A stretch of 64,000 nucleotides of DNA from Marinobacter sp. BGYM27 (GCA_025153445.1 JANZNS010000003.1:372001-436000), one strand, 5' to 3'. Shown: positions 1-8,818, numbered from the stretch's first letter. Translations and numbers: made by a program. The notes: generated by a model not told the origin, from the sequence alone.

Positions 1-104
1 AACCGCAACTCTTCGGCTGTGGCCGAAACCGACAACAACGCAGCGGCAACACCGGCGGCAACTTTCATAAGGCGAAAACGGGACGTCCCTTGCTTGCTGA
101 CCAT
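1..104 (-). CDS. Exported protein, N-terminal fragment (runs off the left edge)
   Basis: An ATG at 104 (minus strand) has an AAGG ribosome site just upstream and opens 34 codons to the window edge. The peptide starts MVSKQGTSRFRLMKVAAGVA and continues through an Ala/Leu-rich core to a likely cleavage site after SVSATA. This is a typical Sec signal peptide: basic n-region, hydrophobic core, A-x-A. A second Met at codon 13 could be the true start. The mature protein is outside the window, so no function can be assigned. It lies 191 bp downstream of the lipase gene on the same strand and may or may not share its transcript. Confidence 0.6.
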   Translation of the reverse strand, partial: MVSKQGTSRFRLMKVAAGVAAALLSVSATAEELR

Positions 105-295
105 ACCTTTTCCTTGTTTCTGGGGTTGAGTACGCTAACCAATAAAAGCGACACAGGTATCAGAAAGTTATAGACCATATGTTTCAGTTTTGTGAAGTCG
201 CGGGTGCAAAACCTCGGGAGGGCAAATACATAGAGGGATCAGTCAATCAGGCGGGGCGCCCGACAGCGCTGAGGGCTGCCGGGCTTTGCAAAGCA

Positions 296-1360
296 TCAAT
301 TGTTCAATGTGGTGTACACCAGAGATGACATATCGGTGTTGGCCGAATTCGGCACTTCGATGTACCGGTCGCCAGAACCCCAGAGCTGCCACCAGGCCCG
401 CTTGTTATAACTACGACTGGCGAAATCCACCTGCAAGCCATTTAGCGTGGTGTTGTTGACCACCGGCACCGAGATATTGCCGACTTCGCTACCCAATACA
501 CCACTGTGAGTCACGTCCTCGTTCATCAGCACCGGATAGTGATTCCAGTAGAGGCTGTCGGGCGCATCCTGACTGGACACCTTGCCGGCAAGGCTGAGAT
601 TCGAGACACAGGAATCGATGGCATTGGACGATGCAGAACCACAGGATGAGTGCGTCGGAACAACGCCATCATCGGTTCCGTCGATAAACGGCTTGGTCAC
701 CCCACCGTAGGACGCGCCACCTGCAACAAACCGCAGTCGGGGAATATCATTCGGGCTGACCGCCAGATTGCGGGCCACGTTGGTTTGCAGATCGTTGACA
801 ACACCCAGCTTGCCCGGCTCGGGATCAATACCGGTAAACAGCCGAACGGCCGCCTTGACCGGCGCCAGGTACCAGCTGTCGTTGTATGCAACGCTGACCG
901 CCAGATCGGCCAGATCCGTACCACCACCGGCGCCGGAGAAGTCCAGAGACGCCAGTATCTTCAGTGGAGGCAGACCATCGGCGGCCAACCACCGGGCCTG
1001 ATTGTCGAGCATGTAGCGGGTTACCAGATCACCGGTTGAATGCGACACGACGATGCAGTAGTCATCACATAGCCCTTGCTGGGCAATGGATTTGATTTGG
1101 TTATAGGCCTGCTGGGCAATTGCACCTTCAACCCGACCATCACTCCCCCAGTCAACACGAGCTTCCGCCCGGGACAACCAGAAGGTACGCCAATAGTCTT
1201 CGCCATTGGCTTTGACCTCGTTCAGGTCTGCCGGAGGGTTTGCCAGGTCTTCTTGCTGGAATCCGTGAATCAGGACCACATTGTGCCCTGCCACCTGCGC
1301 CATCGCGGCAGTTGAGCAACAGGCTGCCGCCAGGGCAACCGCTAGTGTTGGCTTTCTCAT
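296..1360 (-). CDS. Secreted alpha/beta-hydrolase, probable triacylglycerol lipase
   Basis: 354 aa from an ATG preceded by GGAGA. An in-frame ATG 63 bp further upstream lacks a ribosome site and would bury the signal peptide. Residues 1-21 form a Sec signal peptide (AAACCSTAAMA). The mature enzyme opens with HNVVLIHGF, the oxyanion-strand HG motif of lipases. The nucleophile elbow is VSHSTGD near residue 107, so the usual GxSxG has Ser in place of the first Gly. Candidate acid and histidine residues lie in the C-terminal half (DGTDDGVVP; DVTHSGVLG). The fold assignment is good; the substrate (lipid ester versus other ester) is inferred. The gene follows the membrane-anchored protein at 1480-2538 by about 120 bp on the same strand, suggesting a lipase/partner operon. 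Confidence 0.75.
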   Translation of the reverse strand: MRKPTLAVALAAACCSTAAMAQVAGHNVVLIHGFQQEDLANPPADLNEVKANGEDYWRTFWLSRAEARVDWGSDGRVEGAIAQQAYNQIKSIAQQGLCDDYCIVVSHSTGDLVTRYMLDNQARWLAADGLPPLKILASLDFSGAGGGTDLADLAVSVAYNDSWYLAPVKAAVRLFTGIDPEPGKLGVVNDLQTNVARNLAVSPNDIPRLRFVAGGASYGGVTKPFIDGTDDGVVPTHSSCGSASSNAIDSCVSNLSLAGKVSSQDAPDSLYWNHYPVLMNEDVTHSGVLGSEVGNISVPVVNNTTLNGLQVDFASRSYNKRAWWQLWGSGDRYIEVPNSANTDMSSLVYTTLNN

Positions 1361-1479
1361 GTTGTTCTCCGTCTGTGTTGCAGTCTTGTTGTTATTGGTC
1401 CTCCGGGAATCCGGAGCTTGCACTCAGTACGGCACGGTCCGGCTCCTCTGTTTTCACACAGGGCCTCGACCGCGGCGTA

Positions 1480-2538
1480 TCAGCCGCCAACCGCCAGCTT
1501 TCTCAGTAAGGCTGCTCGCTGCACTGATTCGGGGTCCCTCGCGGGAGTATCCTTGAGATCGTCCAGGCCCGAGGCCTTGAACTCGAAACCCTCTTCCGGG
1601 CCGAAAGCATAATCGGTGCGATCACCGGGGCGTGCGGGTAATCGCCGTATCTGCAAACCCTTCAACTGCATGACCGGCGCATCAGGCTGGCCGGCCAGTA
1701 CCGTCCCGTGGGCCTTGAGATCAATGGTTGCGCTTGATCCATCCAGACGTTGTTCGTGGCTGAGATGTGCAACCGGGCGCTCGCCAACGTAAAGGTTGGC
1801 GCTCAGCGCAAAGTAGCCGGAAGCGTCCGGCTTGAACCGGACCGGAATCACCAGATTATTGTTCTCGATGAAGGGCGATTCGACGCCGCCAAAATCGCCC
1901 AGATAGGGCTCGATGGTCAGGGTCGACACATGACGGATCGGTTTTCCGTCAACGCGCGCCTCAACGATCAAACGGTATTCGCCCGGTTCATGATCACTTT
2001 CCAGCATGCCTTCAAAAAACCCGTCCGGAGTCCTCTCAAGCGTCGAGGAACCGGAGTCGTCCCCATCCTGCGACTCGAGTCGTGCGGTGGCCTGATCGCC
2101 CACAACCATGATGCCGTTCAGCGTCGCCACGACCAGAATGTCCTCGCCCCGGGTAAAACGGTATTTTTCGAGACTGACAGAAAAACGCCCTTCCCCCGCC
2201 AGTGGCAGAACAACCGGCTCATAATGATTGCCGGCATAGGCCTCCGCTTGTTCAGCGCTAAGGGGAATGGAATAACGGGGATAACGGGTACTCGCTTCAT
2301 ACCGGCTGGCCACTTGCGCGAACATGAATCGAACCGCATCGTCTGGCGGCGTCTTGACCGACGAAGGAACAGGGGGAGTGGGCACTGATGCAGGCGTAGT
2401 GAAAGTTGATACTGGCTGATGTGCAGCCTTTGCCGTGGCAATAACCGTCCGCTGGTCAGGCGATGCTGACAGCAAATAACCGATACCGACAGCGGTGCCG
2501 ATAACAGCCATAACCCAGAACGGGCCACGAAGGCGCAT
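1480..2538 (-). CDS. Membrane-anchored periplasmic beta-rich protein, putative lipase partner
   Basis: 352 aa, ATG with a strong GAGGTGA site. Residues 7-25 are a single N-terminal membrane segment. A Pro/Thr-rich linker (about 40-65) leads to a soluble region with repeated beta-strand patterns (RFSVSLEKYRFTRGEDILVV; GEYRLIVEARVDGKP; SGYFALSANLYVGERPVAHL) resembling tandem Ig-like domains facing the periplasm. The topology (anchor, flexible Pro-rich linker, periplasmic domain) matches lipase foldases (Lif/LipB), and it sits directly upstream of a lipase. I see no Lif signature RxxFDY motif, and Lif is mainly helical. I therefore do not call it LipB. It could be an unrelated chaperone or a secretion/anchoring factor. 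The family is not recognised. Confidence 0.6.
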   Translation of the reverse strand: MRLRGPFWVMAVIGTAVGIGYLLSASPDQRTVIATAKAAHQPVSTFTTPASVPTPPVPSSVKTPPDDAVRFMFAQVASRYEASTRYPRYSIPLSAEQAEAYAGNHYEPVVLPLAGEGRFSVSLEKYRFTRGEDILVVATLNGIMVVGDQATARLESQDGDDSGSSTLERTPDGFFEGMLESDHEPGEYRLIVEARVDGKPIRHVSTLTIEPYLGDFGGVESPFIENNNLVIPVRFKPDASGYFALSANLYVGERPVAHLSHEQRLDGSSATIDLKAHGTVLAGQPDAPVMQLKGLQIRRLPARPGDRTDYAFGPEEGFEFKASGLDDLKDTPARDPESVQRAALLRKLAVGG

Positions 2539-2640
2539 TTACTTCACCTCTACGTCCACTGAATGGAGTTGGGAACCTCTACTACACTAGTAGCTGGAAG
2601 CGACGGCACGCCAACTTTTCGCCGATATCAGCGAATGAAA

Positions 2641-2656
2641 AGTGACCCAAGTCACA
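2641..2656. promoter_or_regulatory. CRP/Vfr-like binding site
   Basis: AGTGACCCAAGTCACA matches the CRP/Vfr consensus TGTGA-N6-TCACA at nine of ten defined positions. It is flanked by A-rich and T-rich bases (AAA before, CTTT after), as in strong sites. It lies about 103 bp upstream of the lipase-partner start (2538, minus strand) and about 180 bp upstream of the small peptide gene at 2837 (plus). Activation of the lipase operon is the more natural reading. This is a pattern match only. Confidence 0.5.
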
Positions 2657-2836
2657 CTTTAGAGTGAGCACCTACAAGCCGGCGAAGGTATTTAGTTTGC
2701 GCATTGCCGCTTCGAATGAAGGCGAGGTAATGCACCCCGGGCTGCTTTTATTGTTAACCTGAGGGTAATGGACGCAACCCGCCATGGGCGGACGTCCTTC
2801 ATTCGCCCTTTATTTGAGAATCAGGGAGTACTGTCG

Positions 2837-2995
2837 ATGGATCTTCTACGTATTCTGATCGCAATTCTTTTACCCCCGCTGGGCGTGTTCCTGCAGGTAG
2901 GCATAGGGAAACACTTCTGGATCAATATTTTGCTGACGCTGCTGGGCTATATTCCGGGCATTGTTCATGCCGTATGGGTCATTGCGAAGAAGTAG
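2837..2995 (+). CDS. Pmp3/YqaE (UPF0057) small membrane protein
   Basis: 52 aa, ATG preceded by GGGAGTA. The reading frame continues upstream but the first 23 codons lack a ribosome site. The peptide has two membrane segments: MDLLRILIAILLPPLGVFLQ with the family's PPLGV motif, then a short GIGKHFWIN turn, then LLTLLGYIPGIVHAVWVI. Length and motif are those of the Pmp3/YqaE family, proteolipids of the inner membrane linked to salt and membrane-potential stress in other organisms. It stands alone between the divergent lipase operon and the convergent rarD gene. Confidence 0.88.
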   Translation: MDLLRILIAILLPPLGVFLQVGIGKHFWINILLTLLGYIPGIVHAVWVIAKK

Positions 2996-3069
2996 GTTTT
3001 GCAGAGGCCGGCCTGACAGGACAGGCTGGCCGATTCCGCGCCAACTTGGCTCCCCTTGCGATATGAACG

Positions 3070-3975
3070 CTACGTTGGTGCTGGTTCCCCAGGGCGCTCC
3101 CGGGATTGCCAGGCCGACCAGGAATAGAGCGCCAGTGCAGTCCAGATCATAATAAAACTGATCAGCTGGATCAGGCTGATGGCCTCTCCGAACACAAACA
3201 GTGCAATGAAGAACTGCAACGTCGGGTTGATGTACATCAGGAAGCCTACAGTCGACAATCTCAGTCGGCGGGCAGCGCCGGCAAACGCCAGCAAGGGCAG
3301 CGCGGTAATCACGCCACTGGCCACCAGCAAGAACGTGGTGCTGGCATTGGCGGTAAAGTGTGACATGCCGGCATAATCCAGTCCCGCCAGCGCAATCAGC
3401 CCGACCGGCAGCAGCAATAGCGTTTCAACAAACAACCCGGACAAACCATCCAGCGCAACCTGTTTGCGCAGCAAGCCATAGGTACCGAAGGTGGTTGCCA
3501 GTATCAAACTGATCCAGGGCACACTTCCGAGCATCACCAACTGCAACAGTATCCCGCAACCGGCCAGCGTCACCGCAACAACCTGCAAACGTGCCATCCG
3601 TTCGCTCAGTACCAGCATGCCCAGCGCCACGTTCACCAGTGGCGTCAGAAAATAACCCAGGCTGGCCTGCAGGACGTGATGAGTTTCAACCGCGTAGATA
3701 TAAAGCCCCCAGTTGGTCGCAATCAGTATCGCGCAACCGAGTACACGACCGAGTTTTCGGGGCTCCATAAGCGCCGTTTTTACTGGGCGCCAGCGTCTGA
3801 GCACTGTGATCACAAACGCCAGGAATACGCAGGACCAGATGATGCGGTGAAACAGGATTTCGTAGGCAGGCACATTCTGGAACAGCGCAAAAAACAGGGG
3901 GAAACAACCCCACATCGTGTAGGCGCCAAGACCAAAAAATATGCCTTTGGTCGCTTCCGGGGTAGTGGTTTTCAT
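3070..3975 (-). CDS. rarD: RarD-type EamA-family permease
   Basis: 301 aa, the normal RarD length. The N-terminus (KGIFFGLGAYTMWGCFPLFF, then ALFQNVPAYEILFHR and W) is diagnostic of the RarD subgroup of the drug/metabolite transporter superfamily. Around ten membrane helices are visible, arranged as two EamA halves; the second half includes YINPTLQFFIALFVFGE. Members of this inner-membrane family export small metabolites; the substrate here is unknown. It is the last gene of a same-strand series after the GGDEF-EAL gene (gap about 110 bp). The ribosome site is weak, so the start is moderately certain. Confidence 0.85.
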   Translation of the reverse strand: MKTTTPEATKGIFFGLGAYTMWGCFPLFFALFQNVPAYEILFHRIIWSCVFLAFVITVLRRWRPVKTALMEPRKLGRVLGCAILIATNWGLYIYAVETHHVLQASLGYFLTPLVNVALGMLVLSERMARLQVVAVTLAGCGILLQLVMLGSVPWISLILATTFGTYGLLRKQVALDGLSGLFVETLLLLPVGLIALAGLDYAGMSHFTANASTTFLLVASGVITALPLLAFAGAARRLRLSTVGFLMYINPTLQFFIALFVFGEAISLIQLISFIMIWTALALYSWSAWQSRERPGEPAPT

Positions 3976-4087
3976 AGCGCGACTCTTGGGGAAAGACCCA
4001 CTAATCTAACACACGGTAATCACGAAAAACCGGAACAGTCAGCCCCCGATTGACCAGTACAGATAACCGGGCTGACGTATCCGGAAC

Positions 4088-6532
4088 CTATACAGTTTCG
4101 AAGCGAGCGGTCTGGATGAGTGTCGGGCCAGGCATACTGAAATATTCCCCCTGGGAGTACTCGATACCCAGCTCCACTACCTTCGCCTGCACGGCCTCAC
4201 TGTGGACAAACTCCGCCACAACTTTGATACCGAGACTGCGGGCAAACTGAACAATGCCCTTGGTTACCAGATAGGCCGTATGATCTTGCGCCAGATACCG
4301 GATCAGGCTGCCATCGATCTTGATGATATCGATGTTCAACTGCAACAGATGGGAGAAGTTGGAGTAGCCGGTGCCGAAATCGTCAATCGCAATCTGGCAA
4401 CCGAACGGTTTGATCTTCTCGATAAAGCGGAAGACCTCACTGTAGTTTTCGATTCCGTCCGATTCGAGGATTTCGAAAATCACACGCTGGCCCACGTTGC
4501 TCTGTTTCAGGTGCCGGAGAATTAACTCCAGTATTTCCGGATCCACGATATCGGCATACGACAGGTTGATCGCGAACTCATAAGGTTCTTTGGCAAACGC
4601 CGCAAATGACTTTTCAATCATGACGCGCGTGATGTGCCGGTTGAGCCTCAACTTGTTGGCAACTCCGATGAACTGTCCTGCGGCAACCACCCCATGCTCA
4701 TCATCGGGCATTCTCACCAGGCATTCGTATTTGGTTATGCGTTTTTGCTGGTTGTCATAGATCGGCTGGAAATGCGGAACCAGCGCGTTCTTCTCGAGTG
4801 CATTTTTCAATCGAAGCGCCCAGTAGAGATTTTGCTCGTACCCCTTCTCCACTTTCTGAAGCTGATCGTAGAACAGATAATTCCGCATTTGCTCGCGGGC
4901 CTGATGGACCGCGATGGTGGCCTGGCTCAGCAGTTTATCCGGCGAGGCATCGCTTTCCTTGGCTTGCCGGAGCGCGATACCGGCGCTGGCATCCAGGCTT
5001 AGAGGCTGCTGTTGCCAATAGATACGCTTTTCACGCAGGAAGTCGGTCAGCTCCTCGGTAAATCGTCGGACCCTGCTTTCGTTTGCCATCGGTCCCAGCA
5101 GTGCAAACTCGTCACCCGCCACCCGGTAAACAGACAAAGCAGCGCCGAAAACGCGGGAATGGCTCCCCACAAATTCAGTCATATGCCTGGCCATCGCCAG
5201 CAACACGTGATCGCCACAGTCGTTCCCGAACAGGCTGTTGATCTCCTTGAATCGATCAAGATTTACAACAATGAGGCAAGCATCATCACGATCGCCAAGA
5301 TCTTTGAGAATACGGGTGCGGTTTGGCAGTCCGGTCAGATGGTCAGTGTAGGATATCTGCAGCTCGCGCATCAGCAGCACAATGCGGTAAAGCAGATAAA
5401 GACTCAGCACCAGCAATACCGATCCGGTGATAATCAGAATGCGGTAGTTGATGTCACGCATCGGAATCAGCACCCTGTCTATCTCGTCCCGAGGGACGCC
5501 GGCTCCATACACCATCCCGGCAGGCGTCGCTGCGTAATACAGTTCGTAGACGCGGCCTTCGACTTCAATTGCCTTGTTCTGCATACGCTGTCGCTGAGCC
5601 GAGGCATCCCCAAGCGCGGTCGTATCCGGCGCGTCGGTCGAAAGGTTTTCTGCCAGAATGGCATCAATGATTTTCTGTTCCAGTACCGGGTCATCACCCT
5701 CGCTAAGACTCGAGAGGTTGCGATTGTTTCGATCGTTCAGAAACGAAAAACTGTTGTCGGTCACTTCCACACGGCTGACCAGATCTACAATCTGCTCTGA
5801 GGCCCAGTCCATTCTGGCGACACCGATATAATGACCGGCTGCGTCGTACATCGGACTGGCCAGCGTCAGAATCGCTTTCTCGGTATCAAAATCGAAATAC
5901 ACCGGCGACCAGAAAACCCGATGAGTGGCAGAATCACCGAGCGGGCTATCCCCTAGGGTCAGCGCAAACCAACGTTCACTCCGAATACTGTCGGCGCTGC
6001 CTGCGGCGTCAACACCGGTGAAATCCTTCGGCCCGGAAGACCCTGTCAGGTACACCGAGTGCGTATTGCCTTCAGCGGCCAGCACTCCGGGTGCATACCA
6101 CAGGCCAGCACCGGATACGCCGTCTGCAGCCGTCAGATGTGCCTTCAGAGAGGTTCCAAGCTGGCGTTGCAATGCCTTGCGTTCGTCGACATCTCCGCTG
6201 GCATTCTCTGCCAATCGTGCAAAGGTTTCACCGATTGCTGCCAATCCTTCGATGTTGCGCTGCAACGCAATCTGACGGGCATCAATACGAGTAAGGCTGG
6301 CAATAAAGACATCCCGAATCTGCTCGCGCCTGAGTTCATACATCGCCTGCTGCGAGTAGCTCAGATTCAGGTGTGACAACAACAGCATGCCGACAAAAAA
6401 CAGGAGGGTTAAGAGCGCCAGCAGCCACATAATCGAATGCATGGCGTAATTGCTGCGCCAAAACTTCAGACGCAGGCGACCCAGATTTGTGCGCACGGAC
6501 CAGCCGGCCGGAGGCTTAATGGATATTGGCAT
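4088..6532 (-). CDS. Membrane GGDEF-EAL protein, cyclic-di-GMP turnover (probable phosphodiesterase)
   Basis: 814 aa. Membrane helix about 34-56, a roughly 300-residue periplasmic sensor of double-CACHE character (GLWYAPGVLAAEG; ILTLASPMYDAAGHYIGVAR), a second helix about 364-386, GGDEF domain about 395-545 and EAL domain about 575-805. The cyclase signature is AGDEF (472-476) rather than GGDEF and no RxxD inhibition site precedes it, so cyclase activity may be weak or regulatory. In the EAL domain the motif is ECL (603-605), while metal- and substrate-binding elements are intact (EILES, IDDFGTGYSN, KIDGSLI, VAEFV, QGEYFSMP), so c-di-GMP hydrolysis is likely. The start overlaps the end of the upstream lipoprotein gene by 17 bp, implying translational coupling. 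Confidence 0.88.
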   Translation of the reverse strand: MPISIKPPAGWSVRTNLGRLRLKFWRSNYAMHSIMWLLALLTLLFFVGMLLLSHLNLSYSQQAMYELRREQIRDVFIASLTRIDARQIALQRNIEGLAAIGETFARLAENASGDVDERKALQRQLGTSLKAHLTAADGVSGAGLWYAPGVLAAEGNTHSVYLTGSSGPKDFTGVDAAGSADSIRSERWFALTLGDSPLGDSATHRVFWSPVYFDFDTEKAILTLASPMYDAAGHYIGVARMDWASEQIVDLVSRVEVTDNSFSFLNDRNNRNLSSLSEGDDPVLEQKIIDAILAENLSTDAPDTTALGDASAQRQRMQNKAIEVEGRVYELYYAATPAGMVYGAGVPRDEIDRVLIPMRDINYRILIITGSVLLVLSLYLLYRIVLLMRELQISYTDHLTGLPNRTRILKDLGDRDDACLIVVNLDRFKEINSLFGNDCGDHVLLAMARHMTEFVGSHSRVFGAALSVYRVAGDEFALLGPMANESRVRRFTEELTDFLREKRIYWQQQPLSLDASAGIALRQAKESDASPDKLLSQATIAVHQAREQMRNYLFYDQLQKVEKGYEQNLYWALRLKNALEKNALVPHFQPIYDNQQKRITKYECLVRMPDDEHGVVAAGQFIGVANKLRLNRHITRVMIEKSFAAFAKEPYEFAINLSYADIVDPEILELILRHLKQSNVGQRVIFEILESDGIENYSEVFRFIEKIKPFGCQIAIDDFGTGYSNFSHLLQLNIDIIKIDGSLIRYLAQDHTAYLVTKGIVQFARSLGIKVVAEFVHSEAVQAKVVELGIEYSQGEYFSMPGPTLIQTARFETV

Positions 6533-7403
6533 CAGAGCTTGCGGTCACGACATCGTTCATTCGCGCTTTTGCCCCGGCATGACCGAGGCTTGCGGCCTTT
6601 TCGAACCACAGAGCGGCTTTCGCCTGATCAGCGCCTACTCCGTGCCCCTGGGAATAAAGTTCACCAAGAAGGTTGGCAGCGTCGCCGGACTCCGGGGCTG
6701 CCAGCGTCGCCCAGCGGTATGCATTCCCGTAGTCTCGCAGGGCGTTGGAAATAAGCGCCATATTGGTTTGAGCTCGCACATTGCCTGCATCTGCCGGGGC
6801 ATGACACGCTTCAAGGGCGCTCGAAAAATTACGGATCGCGGTGAGCAGATAACAGTCGTTCAATTGCTTTCTGAGCGCCTCATCCATTGGCTGCTCCGCG
6901 GCTACCGATTCGGCAGGCACAGGTTCCGCCGGTTCTGGTGCAACCTGGGCAGCAACGGGTTTCTCAACGGGGTCAGCGGGCGCGACATTTAACAGGGCAA
7001 CACGCTCGGCATATGTAGCCACATCTGCCGGGCACGACAGCGTGTAACCGGCACGGTACCGCGCAAGCCGATCAGCGGAGACAGGTTTTTCGGCGTAACG
7101 GGAAGCAATCACGGCGCAACGACGGTCCCGTTCTTCAGCAACCACCGCACGCAGGTCTGCCTTGGCGGGATCCCCTTCAACGTCGCGCATGTAAGCAGTA
7201 AGCGGATCAATATAAGGTTGGTCGAACAGTGCCTTCAGCTCTGCATTGTTCTCAACAACGGGGTTGGGCTGGCCTATTTTTCCCAGCGCCTGCCCGGTTC
7301 GATGAAAAAACTCGGACGACGAGCCAAACAGCCCCTTGTCCTGAAGATTGGCACAACCCGTTAACAAGGTCAGCAGAATGAGAGAGACCAGCAATCGGTA
7401 CAT
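6516..7403 (-). CDS. Sel1-repeat lipoprotein
   Basis: 295 aa. Signal peptide ending in the lipobox LLTGC (Cys17), so an outer- or inner-membrane lipoprotein. Residues 20-185 are helical with no recognised domain; an Ala/Pro/Glu-rich linker sits around 150-165. The C-terminal third carries Sel1/TPR-like repeats (AYRWATLAAPESGDAANLLG; GELYSQGHGVGADQAKAALW; EKAASLGHAGAKARM). Sel1 repeats mediate protein contacts. It overlaps the GGDEF-EAL gene by 17 bp, so the two proteins may act together at the envelope; that link is inferred from gene order only. Confidence 0.8.
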   Translation of the reverse strand: MYRLLVSLILLTLLTGCANLQDKGLFGSSSEFFHRTGQALGKIGQPNPVVENNAELKALFDQPYIDPLTAYMRDVEGDPAKADLRAVVAEERDRRCAVIASRYAEKPVSADRLARYRAGYTLSCPADVATYAERVALLNVAPADPVEKPVAAQVAPEPAEPVPAESVAAEQPMDEALRKQLNDCYLLTAIRNFSSALEACHAPADAGNVRAQTNMALISNALRDYGNAYRWATLAAPESGDAANLLGELYSQGHGVGADQAKAALWFEKAASLGHAGAKARMNDVVTASSDANIH

Positions 7404-7517
7404 CAGTATTCACCAGAAAAAGTGGCCGCAAAATGTAAAAAAACAGATAACACAACGATGATCCAAAGTTCTGACCAAAAGAGACATTCAACCGGATACT
7501 AGTCCGTAGCGATGATC

Positions 7518-7548
7518 ATAGTTCATAACACATGACATAATAGTTCAT
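7518..7548. repeat. Direct repeat ATAGTTCAT, 22 bp apart
   Basis: ATAGTTCAT occurs at 7518-7526 and again at 7540-7548, a centre spacing of 22 bp or about two helical turns. An inverted copy (TGAACTAT) lies at 7668-7675. All three are in the 439-bp gap between the divergent Sel1 lipoprotein gene and the Wzz-like gene. Same-face spacing suggests a regulator site. No known consensus was recognised. Confidence 0.35.
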
Positions 7549-7816
7549 TATCTGACGCATTCACTGCTATCTCGGCGGCAGGTAATCGTCACCATGGGAC
7601 ACCGAAACCCACAACGACGCGATTCCCGCACGTTTTTAGTTCCGACTCCGCGCTCTCAGCTCACTTGTGAACTATTGAAAAATTTTTGCCCGAGTGTCGA
7701 AAGAGGGTCGCTAAACCGACCTGACGCCCTTCAAAGAAACGCGCACTGAGACAGACCTCCCATCAAACGCGAAACCGATTGAGCAGGAGCATCAGGCCCC
7801 GTATTATTCCGTTTTA

Positions 7817-7822
7817 TATAAT
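7817..7822 (+). promoter_or_regulatory. Possible -10 element of the wzz-like gene
   Basis: A perfect TATAAT hexamer lies 20 bp upstream of the ATG at 7843. No convincing -35 hexamer sits at the right distance, so an activator may be needed or the match may be chance. If used, the mRNA leader would be very short and contains no strong ribosome site (only AGGA at 7833). Confidence 0.3.
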
Positions 7823-7842
7823 TTCACGTTTCAGGATTACTA

Positions 7843-8787
7843 ATGAGCGAGCAGGAAGCCGGCGCCCATCCCCCCCATCCATCCTACGCCAACGATGAGA
7901 TCAGTCTGGTTGATATAGCGAAAGTCTTAATCCGGAGAAAAGCCTGGATTATCAGCCTTTTCCTCATCTGCTTACTCGGTTCTGTGGGTCTTGCACTGGT
8001 CAAGGATAGCCACTACACCTACACCACCAGCATCCTGGTAGGCGAGTTCGGATTGGACAAATACGTCTCGTCGGCAAAACAGGCCAAAAGTGTGCTCGAC
8101 AGCCGTATCGTTCCGGTGATTGAAAGGCAGTTTGTCGACAAGCGGGATATTGAGCAGATTCCTTTTGAAACCTCTGTCATGGCAGACGAAGGCAATAATT
8201 TCGTCACGCTGCAATCAAAAGCAACGGAAGACAAGCGGTCGCTGGTTGCTGAGTTCCATGAGTCCATGGCATCCGCACTGACACGGGACCATAACGAGAA
8301 GCTGTCGTTGCTGGAAAAAGAGAGTGACATGCGTCTGCAGGCCTTGCATGTCTCTTATGAAACCGAGCAGCGTCAACTGGAAGAACTTCGAAAACTGCTG
8401 GCGACCTCAACCGAATCCGTCGACAAAGCGGAGGCAGAAGAACAGGTGAGAGCCAACTCACAAGGCGCTAGCGGCAACATGGAAGCCACCCTGACCAGCT
8501 CCAACAACAAGCTGACATTTATGCTCAGCCAAATGCAGCTGACACAACAACTGAGTGAACGTGAAAACCGGGTAAACGAGCTTCAAAGCGATATTAACGA
8601 GGAAGAACTGAAGCGCTCGTGGATCAAACCCACCCGCACAGCCAACCTTGCCACCGCGTCAATCAGACCGTCAGGCACCGGCAAGGCGCTCATTGTCGCC
8701 TTGGGTGCGATGCTGGGCGTCATGCTGGGCGTGTTTGCGGCTTTCTTCGCAGAGTTCGTCAGTCGGGTCAGACAGGTATCCGAGTAA
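7843..8787 (+). CDS. Wzz/polysaccharide co-polymerase-like chain-length determinant
   Basis: 314 aa. An N-terminal cytoplasmic tail with the family motif ISLVDIAKVLIRRK leads into a membrane helix (about 35-52). A long periplasmic segment is rich in heptad-like charged residues (about 140-270, coiled coil). A C-terminal helix (about 285-306, Gly-rich LGAMLGVMLGVFAAFFAEF) follows. This two-helix hairpin is the PCP1/Wzz topology that sets O-antigen or exopolysaccharide chain length. The usual Pro-rich motif before the second helix is reduced to IKPTRTANLATASIRPSG. No glycan genes lie nearby, so it is an orphan copy. Confidence 0.75.
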   Translation: MSEQEAGAHPPHPSYANDEISLVDIAKVLIRRKAWIISLFLICLLGSVGLALVKDSHYTYTTSILVGEFGLDKYVSSAKQAKSVLDSRIVPVIERQFVDKRDIEQIPFETSVMADEGNNFVTLQSKATEDKRSLVAEFHESMASALTRDHNEKLSLLEKESDMRLQALHVSYETEQRQLEELRKLLATSTESVDKAEAEEQVRANSQGASGNMEATLTSSNNKLTFMLSQMQLTQQLSERENRVNELQSDINEEELKRSWIKPTRTANLATASIRPSGTGKALIVALGAMLGVMLGVFAAFFAEFVSRVRQVSE

Positions 8788-8818
8788 TCACATTTCACTG
8801 CGCCAGGGCCGGGAAATT

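Noticed and set aside
1480-2538. Classic Lif/LipB lipase foldase
   Set aside because: Topology fits, but the RxxFDY motif and helical character of Lif are missing; kept as an unidentified partner.
5012-5800. 262-codon plus-strand frame inside the GGDEF-EAL gene
   Set aside because: Antisense to a gene with well-conserved domains; no ribosome site and no recognisable content.
7252-7491. 79-codon minus-strand frame at the start of the Sel1 lipoprotein
   Set aside because: Overlaps the signal peptide in another frame; the lipoprotein frame has a lipobox and Sel1 repeats.
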